Shown here: in pieces, positions 27,741 through 36,893 of the stretch
Position numbering within the stretch: the stretch's first letter is position 1
Layout of the letters: each line of letters begins with the position of its first letter
NCBI RefSeq assembly: GCF_902706095.1
Contig: NZ_CACSJP010000009.1
Coordinates: 62,001-126,000 of the forward strand
Reading direction: 5' to 3'
From: Rhizobium sp. 18065
GTDB taxonomy: Bacteria > Pseudomonadota > Alphaproteobacteria > Rhizobiales > Rhizobiaceae
DNA length: 64,000 nt
Program-made: the position numbers and the translations under genes
The notes under the pieces: model-generated
The model's input: only the letters and a program-made list of their open reading frames with translations
Database searches by the model: none
Told to the model about the DNA's origin: nothing

Positions 27741-29987
27741 ATTCGGCCCTATCTCATAGGTCTTGTCATCCACCGCCGGCCACCACCAATCGTTAGTGGC
27801 CGTATGGATTGGGCGGCCATTGGCCAGGCATGCGGGATCGAAAACCAATTGACGGCCGAATTGAAGAAGGCGCTCCGTCCAGGTTTGGACGCGATTATCC
27901 GCTGGCTAGGAACGCCACCTGTCGCCGAGGACATCCTGTCGGCGAAACCACGTGCGAAATCGAAGAAAGCCCTTCCCCGTAAGTCGGAAACTGTGACGCG
28001 TTCCAGGCCGCAACAGATCCTCTCAGACGAGATCCCGACTCAATCTTCGTCAATGCCAAGTGGACCACAACCGAAACCGATTAGTCCTTTTCCTGAACCA
28101 TTGTTCGAAGCAACCGATGATCCGGCCAGCTTCCACGATGCACTCGTTTATCAGATGCGCCGGTTCGGCGAGAGCTACTGGCAGCTTTACCGCGCCGTCG
28201 TTCGCTTGGGCGAGACTTTCGATGACAAGACCCTGCTGTCATGGGTTCAGGGCGAGCGCGTACCGCGATCTCTGACGAGCTTCGAGATCCTCTCCCGCAT
28301 CGAACGGCGTTATCGACTGGGACAGGGGTATTTCAAAGCGAAGCTGCCGCACCAATCCCGCTCCCTATACGGCCATGACATGGGCGACATCAGCGCTGCG
28401 GAGCGGCGGCGACTTGCATGGCATCTTCCAGACGATTTCAGCAGCTTGCCGTTCTCCAAGCGGGAGGAAATCATCGAATGGGTGCGCCGGGTTATCATCT
28501 CGGGCTCAACCGACTATCGTCGCTACCAGGCGGCGGCAACCAAGCAGCGTTATGCAATTCGGTTTCCAGGCATCACCTATGGCGGAGGCACCCTGTCTCC
28601 ACGACCACAAATGAACCCGGACAGCGCAAACCACAATCCCAAGGCCATTGAAGATCCTGATCTCATGTCCGGCGTCGTCGATGCGCCGCCGCGGTTGGCT
28701 ATGGAGATGGCCGATCTGATCCGCTTCAAGACATCGACGCTGACCGCAATCGGCTTCCAACGAAATGGAGTGTGGGGAGAGGAAACCGCATCCCAGAAAG
28801 TCGAGCATCTCGGCCTCATGTTCGGTGCACTCGCTGCCTCACCCGCCAGCGTCGTCACAGGGCGCGGTGTACCGCTCAGCCAACTAACCTTTGGCCTGTT
28901 GATCTTCCCAGGCGTTTGGGATTGGTACCTCCAATGGCGGGAGCAGCGCCGCGGCTTCTATACCAAATGGGAAGAAGACATGCTGATGGTGGCCCAAGCT
29001 CTCACGCGGGCGGAGGTGGGCTGGATCCGCCAGCATCCGGAGCTTCTGAAGAAGGTTCAGCCAATCGAGGGGCTGATCGCGCCGGAGGAGATAGAATTCG
29101 CAGCGCGCGACTGGCACGGCGCCTGCGACGCATTCCACCGGCATGCTGCCAATCGCTCGAAGGAAATCCAGCGTGTCATGCGCGTGCACCGCGATCCGTT
29201 CGAGCCGATCATGGTGGTCCTTGAAGCAGACAGCCCACTGTTGGAATACCGCAAGATCACAGATGAGATCCTGAAGCGTATGCCGGATGAAAATCGCTAT
29301 CCTCGGGCAGCAGCCGAAGCGGTCCGCTCTTTCCTTTTGCTACGCCTCGGCCTGCATCTTGGGCTTCGCCAAAAGAACCTCCGCCAGCTTCGGCTGTGCC
29401 CACGCGGGCATTGTCCGACTTCGGAGCGACGGCTGGAAGACATGAAATGCGGTGAATTGCGCTGGAGCGATCGGGAAAACGGATGGGAGGTCCTCATCCC
29501 ATCAATCGCATTCAAGAACTCAGGCTCATCATTCTTCGGACAAAAGCCGTTTCGCCTGATCCTGCCGGATTTGCTCGACCTCTATAAATACCTCGAAGCC
29601 TATATCGATCGCCATCGCGGGGTGCTGCTCGGTCCAGCAAAAGATCCCGGTACTTTGTTCGTCAAGACGGTGAAGACGACCAGTCTGGACGCGGCATACG
29701 ATTCCACCAAATTCTATGAAGCCTGGCGGACTGTGATCCAGCGCTATGGGATCTACAATCCCTACACCGGCCGCGGCGCCATCAAAGGACTGCTCCCGCA
29801 CGGCCCTCATAATCTCAGGGATATTCTGGCAACGCATATCCTCAAGCAAACCGGATCGTATGAGCAGGCGAGTTACGCCATCCAGGACACGCCGGATGTC
29901 GTTCAGCAGCACTACGGTCGCTTCCTGCCGCAAGACAAAGCTGCACTTGCGGCGAAAATCCTCAATCAGGTTTGGGAGGCTGCATAG
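27699..29987 (+). CDS. Large tyrosine-recombinase-like protein
   Basis: The 762-codon frame ends in a tyrosine recombinase-like catalytic region: LGLRQKNLRQLRL fits the first Arg box, IAFKNSGSSFFG the beta-strand Lys, GPHNLRDILATHIL the H-x-x-R box, and VQQHYGRF the nucleophilic Tyr. The second His/Trp position is Asp (IQDTPDVV). Residues 1-480 are not typical and include DWAAIGQACGIENQLTAEL, probably a DNA-binding part. GTG 27699 is the first start; ATG 27804 is an alternative. The 5' end overlaps the methylase remnant, so the native N-terminus may be missing. It is far longer than ordinary integrases (300-450 residues). Confidence 0.7.
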   Translation: MSRSPPDRSRSLESIRPYLIGLVIHRRPPPIVSGRMDWAAIGQACGIENQLTAELKKALRPGLDAIIRWLGTPPVAEDILSAKPRAKSKKALPRKSETVTRSRPQQILSDEIPTQSSSMPSGPQPKPISPFPEPLFEATDDPASFHDALVYQMRRFGESYWQLYRAVVRLGETFDDKTLLSWVQGERVPRSLTSFEILSRIERRYRLGQGYFKAKLPHQSRSLYGHDMGDISAAERRRLAWHLPDDFSSLPFSKREEIIEWVRRVIISGSTDYRRYQAAATKQRYAIRFPGITYGGGTLSPRPQMNPDSANHNPKAIEDPDLMSGVVDAPPRLAMEMADLIRFKTSTLTAIGFQRNGVWGEETASQKVEHLGLMFGALAASPASVVTGRGVPLSQLTFGLLIFPGVWDWYLQWREQRRGFYTKWEEDMLMVAQALTRAEVGWIRQHPELLKKVQPIEGLIAPEEIEFAARDWHGACDAFHRHAANRSKEIQRVMRVHRDPFEPIMVVLEADSPLLEYRKITDEILKRMPDENRYPRAAAEAVRSFLLLRLGLHLGLRQKNLRQLRLCPRGHCPTSERRLEDMKCGELRWSDRENGWEVLIPSIAFKNSGSSFFGQKPFRLILPDLLDLYKYLEAYIDRHRGVLLGPAKDPGTLFVKTVKTTSLDAAYDSTKFYEAWRTVIQRYGIYNPYTGRGAIKGLLPHGPHNLRDILATHILKQTGSYEQASYAIQDTPDVVQQHYGRFLPQDKAALAAKILNQVWEAA

Positions 29988-30242
29988 TCGCTCGGATCAA
30001 TAGCTGATCCACATTGCCCATGCAGATGCAAACCAAGCCCCGCATCTGTATGGGCCCTGCCCGTCGTCTCCGCCTAGAAGGCTATCGAACCCTTGACGCG
30101 TAGTTTTCGAACCGCAACCTGCAGAAACTTCAGCGGATTAGTTGTCAACGTGTCGATGCGCAAGATCCCTAAATGTATCGAGCCCGCTCCCGATTTGCCG
30201 GAAATCAGGCTGATCCGTCGAATACTCACAAGACATGCCTGA

Positions 30243-30881
30243 TCAATCAAGGGCGACCAGTGTTTCTGCCCCTGCTGTAGAGGAGCTTGCCTTATGGACC
30301 CCAATCAACATTGCGGAGCCTTCATCAGCCAAAGCCGATAGAACCGACCAAACTACAGGGTGCAGTGCTTCATCCAGGGCGGAGAACGGCTCGTCGAGCA
30401 AGATTAGTGCTGGGTTGCGAAGGGCAGCGAGCGCTATGTTCAGGCGCTGTTTCTCGCCGCCAGACCATGAAGACACCGGCAGGTTCCAGAGTCGTTGTGG
30501 CAAGGCCAATCGATCCAACAGCTCGGTGATATCGGCCGAACTTGTTTCTGCGTAAGCAGCTTCATTTGCGAGGTCTGCCGCCAATTTTCCGGGGATCGCC
30601 GGCAAAAATTGGGTACAGTAACCAATGGCCACGCTTCGAATTGAAACGAGTTCCGCGACCGATATGTCGAAGAGATCTCGCTGCCCGTCACCAACACACA
30701 AGAAGGCACTTCCTCGGCTCGCTCTTTTTGTCCCATACAGCACATCGAGCACCGTCGATTTTCCCGACCCTGAACCGCCGACGATCAATCCTATTTCACC
30801 GGCCCTCAATCTAAAGCTCACCGGACCGACGGCTCGTGCTTCGTAGTCCTTTTCCAGGTTCTCGACACGCAAGATGTCCAT
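30243..30881 (-). CDS. phnL: C-P lyase ABC-type ATPase PhnL
   Basis: From ATG 30881 (GAGGACGGCT upstream) the product has 212 residues and a complete ABC ATPase set: Walker A GGSGSGKSTVL, signature SSWSGGEKQRLNIA, Walker B LILLDEPFSALD. The family differs from transporters; in E. coli PhnL associates with the C-P lyase core and is needed for phosphonate use. It is the last gene of the operon, starting within 10 bases of the phnK stop. No phnM, phnN or phnP follows. Confidence 0.93.
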   Translation of the reverse strand: MDILRVENLEKDYEARAVGPVSFRLRAGEIGLIVGGSGSGKSTVLDVLYGTKRASRGSAFLCVGDGQRDLFDISVAELVSIRSVAIGYCTQFLPAIPGKLAADLANEAAYAETSSADITELLDRLALPQRLWNLPVSSWSGGEKQRLNIALAALRNPALILLDEPFSALDEALHPVVWSVLSALADEGSAMLIGVHKASSSTAGAETLVALD

Positions 30882-30889
30882 AGCCGTCC

Positions 30890-31654
30890 TCAAATCATTG
30901 CCGCGACGAGGTCGCGGGCCGCAGGATGACAAGGATCAGCGATGAGCCGGTCTGGTGGAGCCTCCTCGACGATCCTGCCTTCGTCGAGCACGATCACGCG
31001 GTGGGCGATCAGCCGGGCAATCCGGAGATCATGTGTCACAAGCAACATGGCGACGCCCGTTTGGCGCTGAAGCCCCGAAAGCAATGAAAGAAGACGGACC
31101 TGCACCGAGGTATCCAAACCAGTCGTCGGCTCGTCCAGACAGAGAACCTTCGGTCCGTGGACCAGCGCTCGCGCAATCTGCAAGCGCTGCTGCATGCCAC
31201 CGGAAAACAAACTCGGCAGGTCGCCCATCCTTGCGACATCGAGATCGAGTGCAGCGAACCAGTGCTGCGCTGACGCCATCGCTCGGCCAAAATTGCGCTC
31301 GCCATTGTCGAACAGAGGCTGAACGATGTTCGCGGCGGCACTTTGTGCCATATCGAGGGTGTCACGAGCATTCTGAGCGACTATCCCGACGTTCCGACGT
31401 CGCTGTGAAACCAAAGCCTGCTCGGGAAGCTCATAGATCGAGATCGGGCCATCGGCGGATTGGTGTAGCACCCTCCCCTCGTGCGGACGCAAAAGCCCGC
31501 CCGCCATGCGCAGCAGCGTCGACTTTCCCGCTCCGGATTTCCCGACGAGACAAAGCACCTCTCCAGGATAGAGGACGAACGACGTGTCCGGCGCAATCCG
31601 CCTATCATATGAAACGCGACCAAGCGTCAGGACGGGAGAAGGTAGCCTAAGCAC
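30890..31654 (-). CDS. phnK: C-P lyase ABC-type ATPase PhnK
   Basis: I place the start at GTG 31654, which overlaps the phnJ stop (GTGCTTAG) and has GAGG upstream; this gives 254 residues, close to E. coli PhnK. Longer in-frame starts would lie inside phnJ. ABC motifs: Walker A GKSGAGKSTLLRM, signature LFSGGMQQRLQIAR, Walker B VLCLDEPTTGLD. PhnK binds the PhnGHIJ core at PhnJ and couples ATP use to phosphonate processing. Confidence 0.93.
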   Translation of the reverse strand: MLRLPSPVLTLGRVSYDRRIAPDTSFVLYPGEVLCLVGKSGAGKSTLLRMAGGLLRPHEGRVLHQSADGPISIYELPEQALVSQRRRNVGIVAQNARDTLDMAQSAAANIVQPLFDNGERNFGRAMASAQHWFAALDLDVARMGDLPSLFSGGMQQRLQIARALVHGPKVLCLDEPTTGLDTSVQVRLLSLLSGLQRQTGVAMLLVTHDLRIARLIAHRVIVLDEGRIVEEAPPDRLIADPCHPAARDLVAAMI

Positions 31655-32492
31655 CGGCAACCTCCTTTGATCTTTGTTCGCAACATTCGGTATCGGAGCA
31701 TACCCATTCGCTTGTCCCATCATCCTTCTGGAGAAGGTGGTCGAGATGACTGGTTGCGCATCCGCAAATGACACACTGCCGTCCGTCATCAGGATAGCCG
31801 GGGTCAAAAGGTATATCGTCGAATGCAAGGCTTTCGACATGGGTGTAGGGTGGCAATGCATAGAGCCGACGCTCTCGCGCCGCGCCGAATATCTGAATTG
31901 CCGGCGAACGGTGGAGACTAGCGTTATCTCGCTTCGGTATCGGTGACGGAGACATCAAATATCGCCCTTCGACCATAACCGGGTAGTCATACCCTGGCTG
32001 GACTGCACCACGACTACCGGTTCTTTCCTCGAACAGCCGAGCGTACACACGGCCGTAATCCGCGTGTGCGTGCATGCGAGAGGCCTCCTTGGCCGAGTTG
32101 ACGAAGGCGCGCAAAGGGTCTGGTCTCGGCACCTGATAAACGACGATCTGCCCCTCCTGGAGCTTTGCCTCGGGGACACGCTGGCGGACCTGTATGAGTG
32201 TTGCCTCAGGCGTGCGGGTCGTGGTGGTTACGAAAGCCGTCCTCGTGAAGAAGGACCGAATGTTGACCGCATTCACCGTGTCGTCTGAGCCATGGTCGGT
32301 AACCTTCAGCAAGTCCTCCTCATTGATCAGGCTTGCCGTGACCACCATGCCCCCTACCCCCCAACCGTAGGCTATCGGCATTTCCGGTGCGACGAACGGC
32401 ACCTGATAGCCCGGGATGGCCAGGGCCTTCAGGATTGTTCGTCTCACAGATCTTTTGCTGTCCTCATCGAGGTAGCCGAACGTTTCATTCAT
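31647..32492 (-). CDS. phnJ: Carbon-phosphorus lyase catalytic subunit PhnJ
   Basis: ATG 32492, overlapping the phnI stop, gives 281 residues, the same length as E. coli PhnJ. PhnJ is the radical-SAM-type enzyme that cleaves the C-P bond of 5-phosphoribosyl-1-phosphonate. The C-terminal Fe-S region shows CVICGCATSHLDH and WVCSDTECCEQ, containing the four-cysteine arrangement of the family; one extra Cys beside each cluster motif is slightly unusual. The N-terminal domain with FVTTTTRTPEATLIQVRQR is typical. Confidence 0.97.
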   Translation of the reverse strand: MNETFGYLDEDSKRSVRRTILKALAIPGYQVPFVAPEMPIAYGWGVGGMVVTASLINEEDLLKVTDHGSDDTVNAVNIRSFFTRTAFVTTTTRTPEATLIQVRQRVPEAKLQEGQIVVYQVPRPDPLRAFVNSAKEASRMHAHADYGRVYARLFEERTGSRGAVQPGYDYPVMVEGRYLMSPSPIPKRDNASLHRSPAIQIFGAARERRLYALPPYTHVESLAFDDIPFDPGYPDDGRQCVICGCATSHLDHLLQKDDGTSEWVCSDTECCEQRSKEVAGA

Positions 32493-33546
32493 GCGTAGAC
32501 CTCGCACGCCGGATCAGCTCCAGATCGGATTGAAAGTCGGAATAGTGAGGCAATTTAAGGTGCGATACGTAGCCGGCTGCTTCCACGCCGTCGCTATGGG
32601 AAAGCACCAGCTCAGGATCAAGCCCTGCTTTCAGTGCCTGATCCACGGTGGCCATAGCGACAGCTTTCCTCTCGTTCGTCCCGAACGCAACACCGAAGCC
32701 TGGCGAGAGATGGGATTGCTTGCCGTCCAGAACCGGCGCCACCATACGGCAGATAGTGATGTCTATATCCCCGATCGAAACGGTAAGCCCCAGATCCTCC
32801 AGCTCGACCAGGACCTCAACCTGACCTGCCGACAGCTCTTCCACATAGGGATGGGACGCGCCGGCAGTGCGCAGCCGTGTGTAGGCAAGACCAGTCAGAA
32901 ACCCCTCTTCTCCACGAACCAGATGGCCGAGCGTCTCGGATGGTCCGTAAGGCGGGCGGACCGGGACACGAGTGATATCGACTGGTTCATAATCCCGGTT
33001 CCCGCTCGGCTCGCAGTCTGGGGAAACAAGCAAGTCCTGATAGGGTGATGTATGCAGTGCTAGCGCGGCAGAATCTTGGACGAAACCTCTTTCATCCTGC
33101 AACTCATCGTCAACCACCGCGCGATCAGCGCAGGAGCGCGCCTCTATCAAGGAAAAATCGAGAAGCCTATGGGTGTAGTCGTAGGTCGCTCCAAGGATCT
33201 GGCCGCCGGCGAGCTCTTTCGTGGTCGCGGAGATATGCCGATCGAGGCAAATATCCGTGAATTCTATGGGCTCGCAATGGCCCATGCGCCGAAGCGTGGC
33301 GCGGTGAGCCCGCAATAGGAAGGTCGCCTCCGACAGATCGCCTTGCGCCTGCTTCAGAGCGAGAGCCGCGAGGTCTCGATCGTAAAGGGCGCCTTCCGTC
33401 ATCACCCGGTCCACTGCACCCCGCATCTGCTCCCTTATCTGGGCGACGGTCAATTCCGGCACATCGGGATCGCCACGCCGGGCACGCGCCAAGGCTTCGA
33501 GGCTCCTGGCAATGGCAACTTCTCCCCCCTTAGCCGGCACATACAT
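32485..33546 (-). CDS. phnI: C-P lyase subunit PhnI
   Basis: ATG 33546, 17 bases inside the end of phnH and preceded by GGAGATCG, gives 353 residues (E. coli PhnI 354). The start MYVPAKGGEVAIARSLEAL and central FLTGLAYTRLRTAG are standard. PhnI with PhnG, H and L makes the ribose 1-(alkylphosphonate) triphosphate intermediate from ATP. The stop overlaps the phnJ start (ATGAATGA). Confidence 0.96.
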   Translation of the reverse strand: MYVPAKGGEVAIARSLEALARARRGDPDVPELTVAQIREQMRGAVDRVMTEGALYDRDLAALALKQAQGDLSEATFLLRAHRATLRRMGHCEPIEFTDICLDRHISATTKELAGGQILGATYDYTHRLLDFSLIEARSCADRAVVDDELQDERGFVQDSAALALHTSPYQDLLVSPDCEPSGNRDYEPVDITRVPVRPPYGPSETLGHLVRGEEGFLTGLAYTRLRTAGASHPYVEELSAGQVEVLVELEDLGLTVSIGDIDITICRMVAPVLDGKQSHLSPGFGVAFGTNERKAVAMATVDQALKAGLDPELVLSHSDGVEAAGYVSHLKLPHYSDFQSDLELIRRARSTHE

Positions 33547-34105
33547 CGGCGATCTCCAATCTGACGCTTCGGGGGAGACATGCGCACAGTTCACCCGCCG
33601 TAAAGATCACATCGACTCCGAGCGGGTAGAGCGCGTTATTCTGCGCCCATGCGGCAGGAAACATTTTCGGCAATCCAATCGGCGCCAGGCTAGCGCCGTT
33701 TGGCCCTACTCCCGGGCCGGCAAGCCGCCATGGCTCACCACCGGTGAGTGAAACGACTTCTATGAGCATGGTCGTGGAAAGGTGCGGGTCGACAAGCGTT
33801 CCGACGGGAAAGCCATCGAACCCGTTAAAGCGTTCTCCGCTACAGAGTGCGAAAACACAGTTTACCCGACTCGCACTCGGCAACTGTGCCTTGGTCGCAT
33901 TCGCCTTGATTTCGGCGAAGCCTTCATCAATCCAGACCGGCGTCGTCGTATCCGCGAGTGTCATGAGGATAGCGGCATGGGCGAGGTGTCCTCCGCGCAC
34001 ACTCATCATCTTGCCCGGATAGGCGAATGCCTGAAGGAGGTTTCGATAGGCCTTTCGGTCCTCGTAAGCGTTCTGGGGTCCACGCTGATCGATCGCAATT
34101 TTCAC
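33530..34105 (-). CDS. phnH: C-P lyase subunit PhnH
   Basis: A 191-residue product matching PhnH in length and in the N-terminal FAYPGKMMSV, the LADTTTPVWID and GGEPWRLAGPGV segments. PhnH is a structural subunit of the core complex. ATG 34105 overlaps the phnG stop by four bases. Confidence 0.95.
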   Translation of the reverse strand: MKIAIDQRGPQNAYEDRKAYRNLLQAFAYPGKMMSVRGGHLAHAAILMTLADTTTPVWIDEGFAEIKANATKAQLPSASRVNCVFALCSGERFNGFDGFPVGTLVDPHLSTTMLIEVVSLTGGEPWRLAGPGVGPNGASLAPIGLPKMFPAAWAQNNALYPLGVDVIFTAGELCACLPRSVRLEIADVCAG

Positions 34106-34581
34106 GGCGTTTTACCCCCTCGCGCGGCGGTGAAAAAATGTGCCGCTGTCGCTTGAGCCGTATTTGCCCGGCGCTGCCGGCTCACCGAGATGGCGGACTC
34201 GGCCGGCTGCAGCAATTTCGGCCTGAGTTCGCCATACATCTGAGGATCCTGGAGCAGCGCATCGAAAACCGCCACAAGCTCAGCCCTTTCAAGATCGCTG
34301 CCCAGGACCACGCCATAACCACGCCGACCGGCCAGCTCTACAACGCAGCGCGATACGGTCGCTTCGCCGAGATGAAATGCGGTTTTCGTCACGGGTGTTT
34401 TCGCACGCAGCTGGATCAGACCAATCTCTGGCCCCACAAGCCGACGTACATCAGCGCACTGCGGACAGTCTTCAAAAGATGCCCGCAGCAGATCAATGGG
34501 CGCGCGGGCGAGCACAGCCATCCAATGGCGACGCTCGCTCTGGACGCAATCGGGATCAGGCGCGGCTGACTTTGGCGTCAT
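34102..34581 (-). CDS. phnG: C-P lyase subunit PhnG
   Basis: A PhnG homologue of about 159 residues. I chose ATG 34581, with GGAAG at good distance, over ATG 34587. Recognisable parts are RRHWMAVLARAP at the start, GEATVSRCVVEL with the conserved middle, and GYGVVLGSDLERAELVAVFDA. It starts inside the end of the FmdE-like gene, so the C-P lyase genes are physically tied to the importer genes upstream. Confidence 0.93.
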   Translation of the reverse strand: MTPKSAAPDPDCVQSERRHWMAVLARAPIDLLRASFEDCPQCADVRRLVGPEIGLIQLRAKTPVTKTAFHLGEATVSRCVVELAGRRGYGVVLGSDLERAELVAVFDALLQDPQMYGELRPKLLQPAESAISVSRQRRANTAQATAAHFFTAARGGKTP

Positions 34582-35071
34582 AAACATCTTCCGGAGCGAG
34601 CGGAACGAGGCGATCGCCCATTTCGCGCTTCAGTGCGGCAAGGCGCACTTCATCGTCGGCGGTGCGATTTTCCTTGCGAGCAAGCTCAAGGAATTCGGGC
34701 CGCACATGACCTGGGCGGATCGTAACCTCGACTACCGTACCGCGGTATGTAAAACGGAAATAATACCGTCCCTTCGGGCTTTCCTCGATGCCGTCCCAAC
34801 CCAGCGAACGGTCGACCACGTACCGACCGTCGGTCAGCCCTCTGGTAACAAATTCGAAGGCATCACGTCCACCAGGACCCGGAAACGCCGTATCGATACG
34901 GATTTCACGCCGTTCGACGGGACGTCCTTCATCCAGTAGCGGAAACGCCCGCTGCATGACCTTGAGGCCGTGCGCAACGCCACCGGGAAAACCGGGACCA
35001 TGGTATTTGAGGAGTTCGGCAAAGCTCACGGTGAAGGCTTCGCCATTCTCGAGATAGGTAATCGTGTCCAA
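34556..35071 (-). CDS. FmdE-like protein lacking cysteines
   Basis: The 171-residue product resembles the FmdE/FwdE N-terminal domain family (formylmethanofuran dehydrogenase subunit E-like): LLKYHGPGFPGGVAHGLKVM aligns with the family ..HGHxCPGxxxG.. segment, then GRDAFEFVTRGLTDGRYVV and GRYYFRFTYRGTVVEV. The usual Cys residues are replaced (HGPGFPG for HGHLCPG) and the protein has no cysteine at all. FmdE-like proteins often occur beside metal or molybdate/B12-type importers. Here it lies between the importer ATPase and phnG in one operon. Role unknown. Confidence 0.7.
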   Translation of the reverse strand: MDTITYLENGEAFTVSFAELLKYHGPGFPGGVAHGLKVMQRAFPLLDEGRPVERREIRIDTAFPGPGGRDAFEFVTRGLTDGRYVVDRSLGWDGIEESPKGRYYFRFTYRGTVVEVTIRPGHVRPEFLELARKENRTADDEVRLAALKREMGDRLVPLAPEDVYDAKVSRA

Positions 35072-35091
35072 TGTAGGCTCCTGTTCTTGGT

Positions 35092-35844
35092 TTAGGATGA
35101 AGAGACGGTTGCCCCAAAGATCGGGGAAACGATATCAGGTCGGCCAACAGCGCCGGTATTCCGCACGAAAGGCACCCCGTAGAGGCGGGCGAGCTCGCCA
35201 TCCGTCATCATGTCGGCCGTGGGGCCATAGAGAACCTCGTCTCCGGCATGCATCATCAAAGCCCGATCGGCGAGGATCAAACCATGCTGTGGATGATGGG
35301 TGGTGAAAACGATCGTGTGGCTGCGAGCCTCCCTCAGCCGCATCAGGACACCGAGCAGCAGGTTTTGATTGGCAAGATCAAGGGAAGCTGCGGGTTCATC
35401 GAGCACGAGAACTTTGGCCTCTGTCGCCAATGCCCGCGCAAGCAGGACGATCTGCCGCTCGCCGCCGGAAAGGTGACCGAAAGAGCGTTCTGCAAATTGA
35501 GAGGCGCCTACTGTGGCCAACGCGGACAAGGCAGCGATCTCGTCAGCCTTTCCCGGCAGCCCGAAGAGCCCCAGGCGCCCGGCTCGCCCCATCATCACGA
35601 TGTCAAGGCAACGATGCTGATCTCCGCCACCTTGTGACTGCGGTACATAACCGACAACGGCAGGCATCGTTCGGGTGCCTTCACTCAGCTCCAGGGATCC
35701 TAGCAAGGTGCGCAGAAGCGTGGTTTTACCGCGGCCATTACAGCCCAGGATCGCCAACACCTCACCATGCGGCAGATCAAAGCTGACATCGCGAAAAATC
35801 CAGCGCTGACCCCGCCTCATTCCTGCATTTGAGAGTGCGATCAT
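35092..35844 (-). CDS. ABC importer ATPase, FecE/BtuD-like
   Basis: From ATG 35844, overlapping the permease stop by four bases, 250 residues. Walker A GCNGRGKTTLLRTLL, signature FGHLSGGERQIVLLAR, Walker B VLVLDEPAASLD, and a switch histidine in TTHHPQH. The Asn-Gly-Arg variant in Walker A (GxNGRGKTT) is a known variant among siderophore/B12-type ATPases. It energises import of the ligand bound by the 37987 protein. Confidence 0.93.
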   Translation of the reverse strand: MIALSNAGMRRGQRWIFRDVSFDLPHGEVLAILGCNGRGKTTLLRTLLGSLELSEGTRTMPAVVGYVPQSQGGGDQHRCLDIVMMGRAGRLGLFGLPGKADEIAALSALATVGASQFAERSFGHLSGGERQIVLLARALATEAKVLVLDEPAASLDLANQNLLLGVLMRLREARSHTIVFTTHHPQHGLILADRALMMHAGDEVLYGPTADMMTDGELARLYGVPFVRNTGAVGRPDIVSPIFGATVSSS

Positions 35845-36893
35845 TGGGTCGCCCCAATCCGCGCCTGCCTTGTGCAGAGGAGGTAGATGAAGACCGGTGC
35901 ACCAATGACAGCCGTAAGAATGCCAAGCGGCAGCTCGGCGCTGATAATTGCTCGTGCAAGCGTGTCGATCACCACCATAAAACTCGCCCCAAGCAATGCG
36001 GCCGTGCCATGAAAGCGCCGATGCCCTTCCCCGACAAGGAGGCGCGCCGCGTGCGGAATGACGAGCCCCACCCAACCGATGACACCGGCCACGGCTACAG
36101 AACCGCCAATGATCACCGAGATTACGGAAAAGACGAGCCAACGCGAAAAGCCGACATTCACACCGAATGAACGCGCTTCTTCGTCACCCATCGACAGGAC
36201 CGCAATCCGAAAGCGCAAACGATAAAGAATGATGATGGCAAGCAGGATCACCGGGCCATGTTCGCCGACCTTCCTCCAGCTTGCCGATGAGAAACTGCCC
36301 ATCAGCCAGAAGACGATCGCAGGAAGCGAAGTTTCCGGATCAGCCACGTATTGCGTCAGCGAGATCATCGCTGAAAACAACGCATCAATGACTATACCTG
36401 CCAGCACGATCGAAAGGATCGTGCGCCCTGCTACACGTGAGATGACCGCAACCAGCACAAGCGCGAAAAGAGCCGAGCTGAAGGTAGCGGCAAACAACAC
36501 GGTAGCGCCACCGCCGACCAGCAGCGTCAGCGCCCCACCGAGCGCCGCCCCCGATGAAACACCTAGCACACGCGGCGACACGAGTGGATTGCGGAACAGA
36601 GCCTGAAGTGCTGCACCGCATAGAGCAAGTCCTGCACCAACGATCGCCGCCAGCAAGATGCGTGGCACACGAACGTTGATGAGAATGCGCTCCTCCATAG
36701 TTTCTGGCGCAAGCGCGCCAGAAAGCCAACGAGCCGCGATGTTCAGGACATCAGCAAGCGGTATGCTGAACCGGCCAACTGATGCCGAGACAACGATCGC
36801 CACTACAAGAAGCAAGAGCAATGCCGACCAATGCATGACTGCGCGTGCGGTCGACTGATCCGGATGATCGGTTCCGGCAGGGGCCAGTGTCAT
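35841..36893 (-). CDS. ABC importer permease, FecCD/BtuC type
   Basis: A 350-residue integral membrane protein with about ten helices and the FecCD family marks: VRVPRILLAAIVGAGLALCG, LGVSSGAALGGALTLL and the coupling-region GFSRWLVFSVISVIIGGSVAV with GLVIPHAARLLVG, which touches the ATPase. Family members move Fe-siderophores, cobalamin, haem or other metal chelates. It overlaps both neighbours (ATGA junctions). Confidence 0.95.
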   Translation of the reverse strand: MTLAPAGTDHPDQSTARAVMHWSALLLLLVVAIVVSASVGRFSIPLADVLNIAARWLSGALAPETMEERILINVRVPRILLAAIVGAGLALCGAALQALFRNPLVSPRVLGVSSGAALGGALTLLVGGGATVLFAATFSSALFALVLVAVISRVAGRTILSIVLAGIVIDALFSAMISLTQYVADPETSLPAIVFWLMGSFSSASWRKVGEHGPVILLAIIILYRLRFRIAVLSMGDEEARSFGVNVGFSRWLVFSVISVIIGGSVAVAGVIGWVGLVIPHAARLLVGEGHRRFHGTAALLGASFMVVIDTLARAIISAELPLGILTAVIGAPVFIYLLCTRQARIGATQ

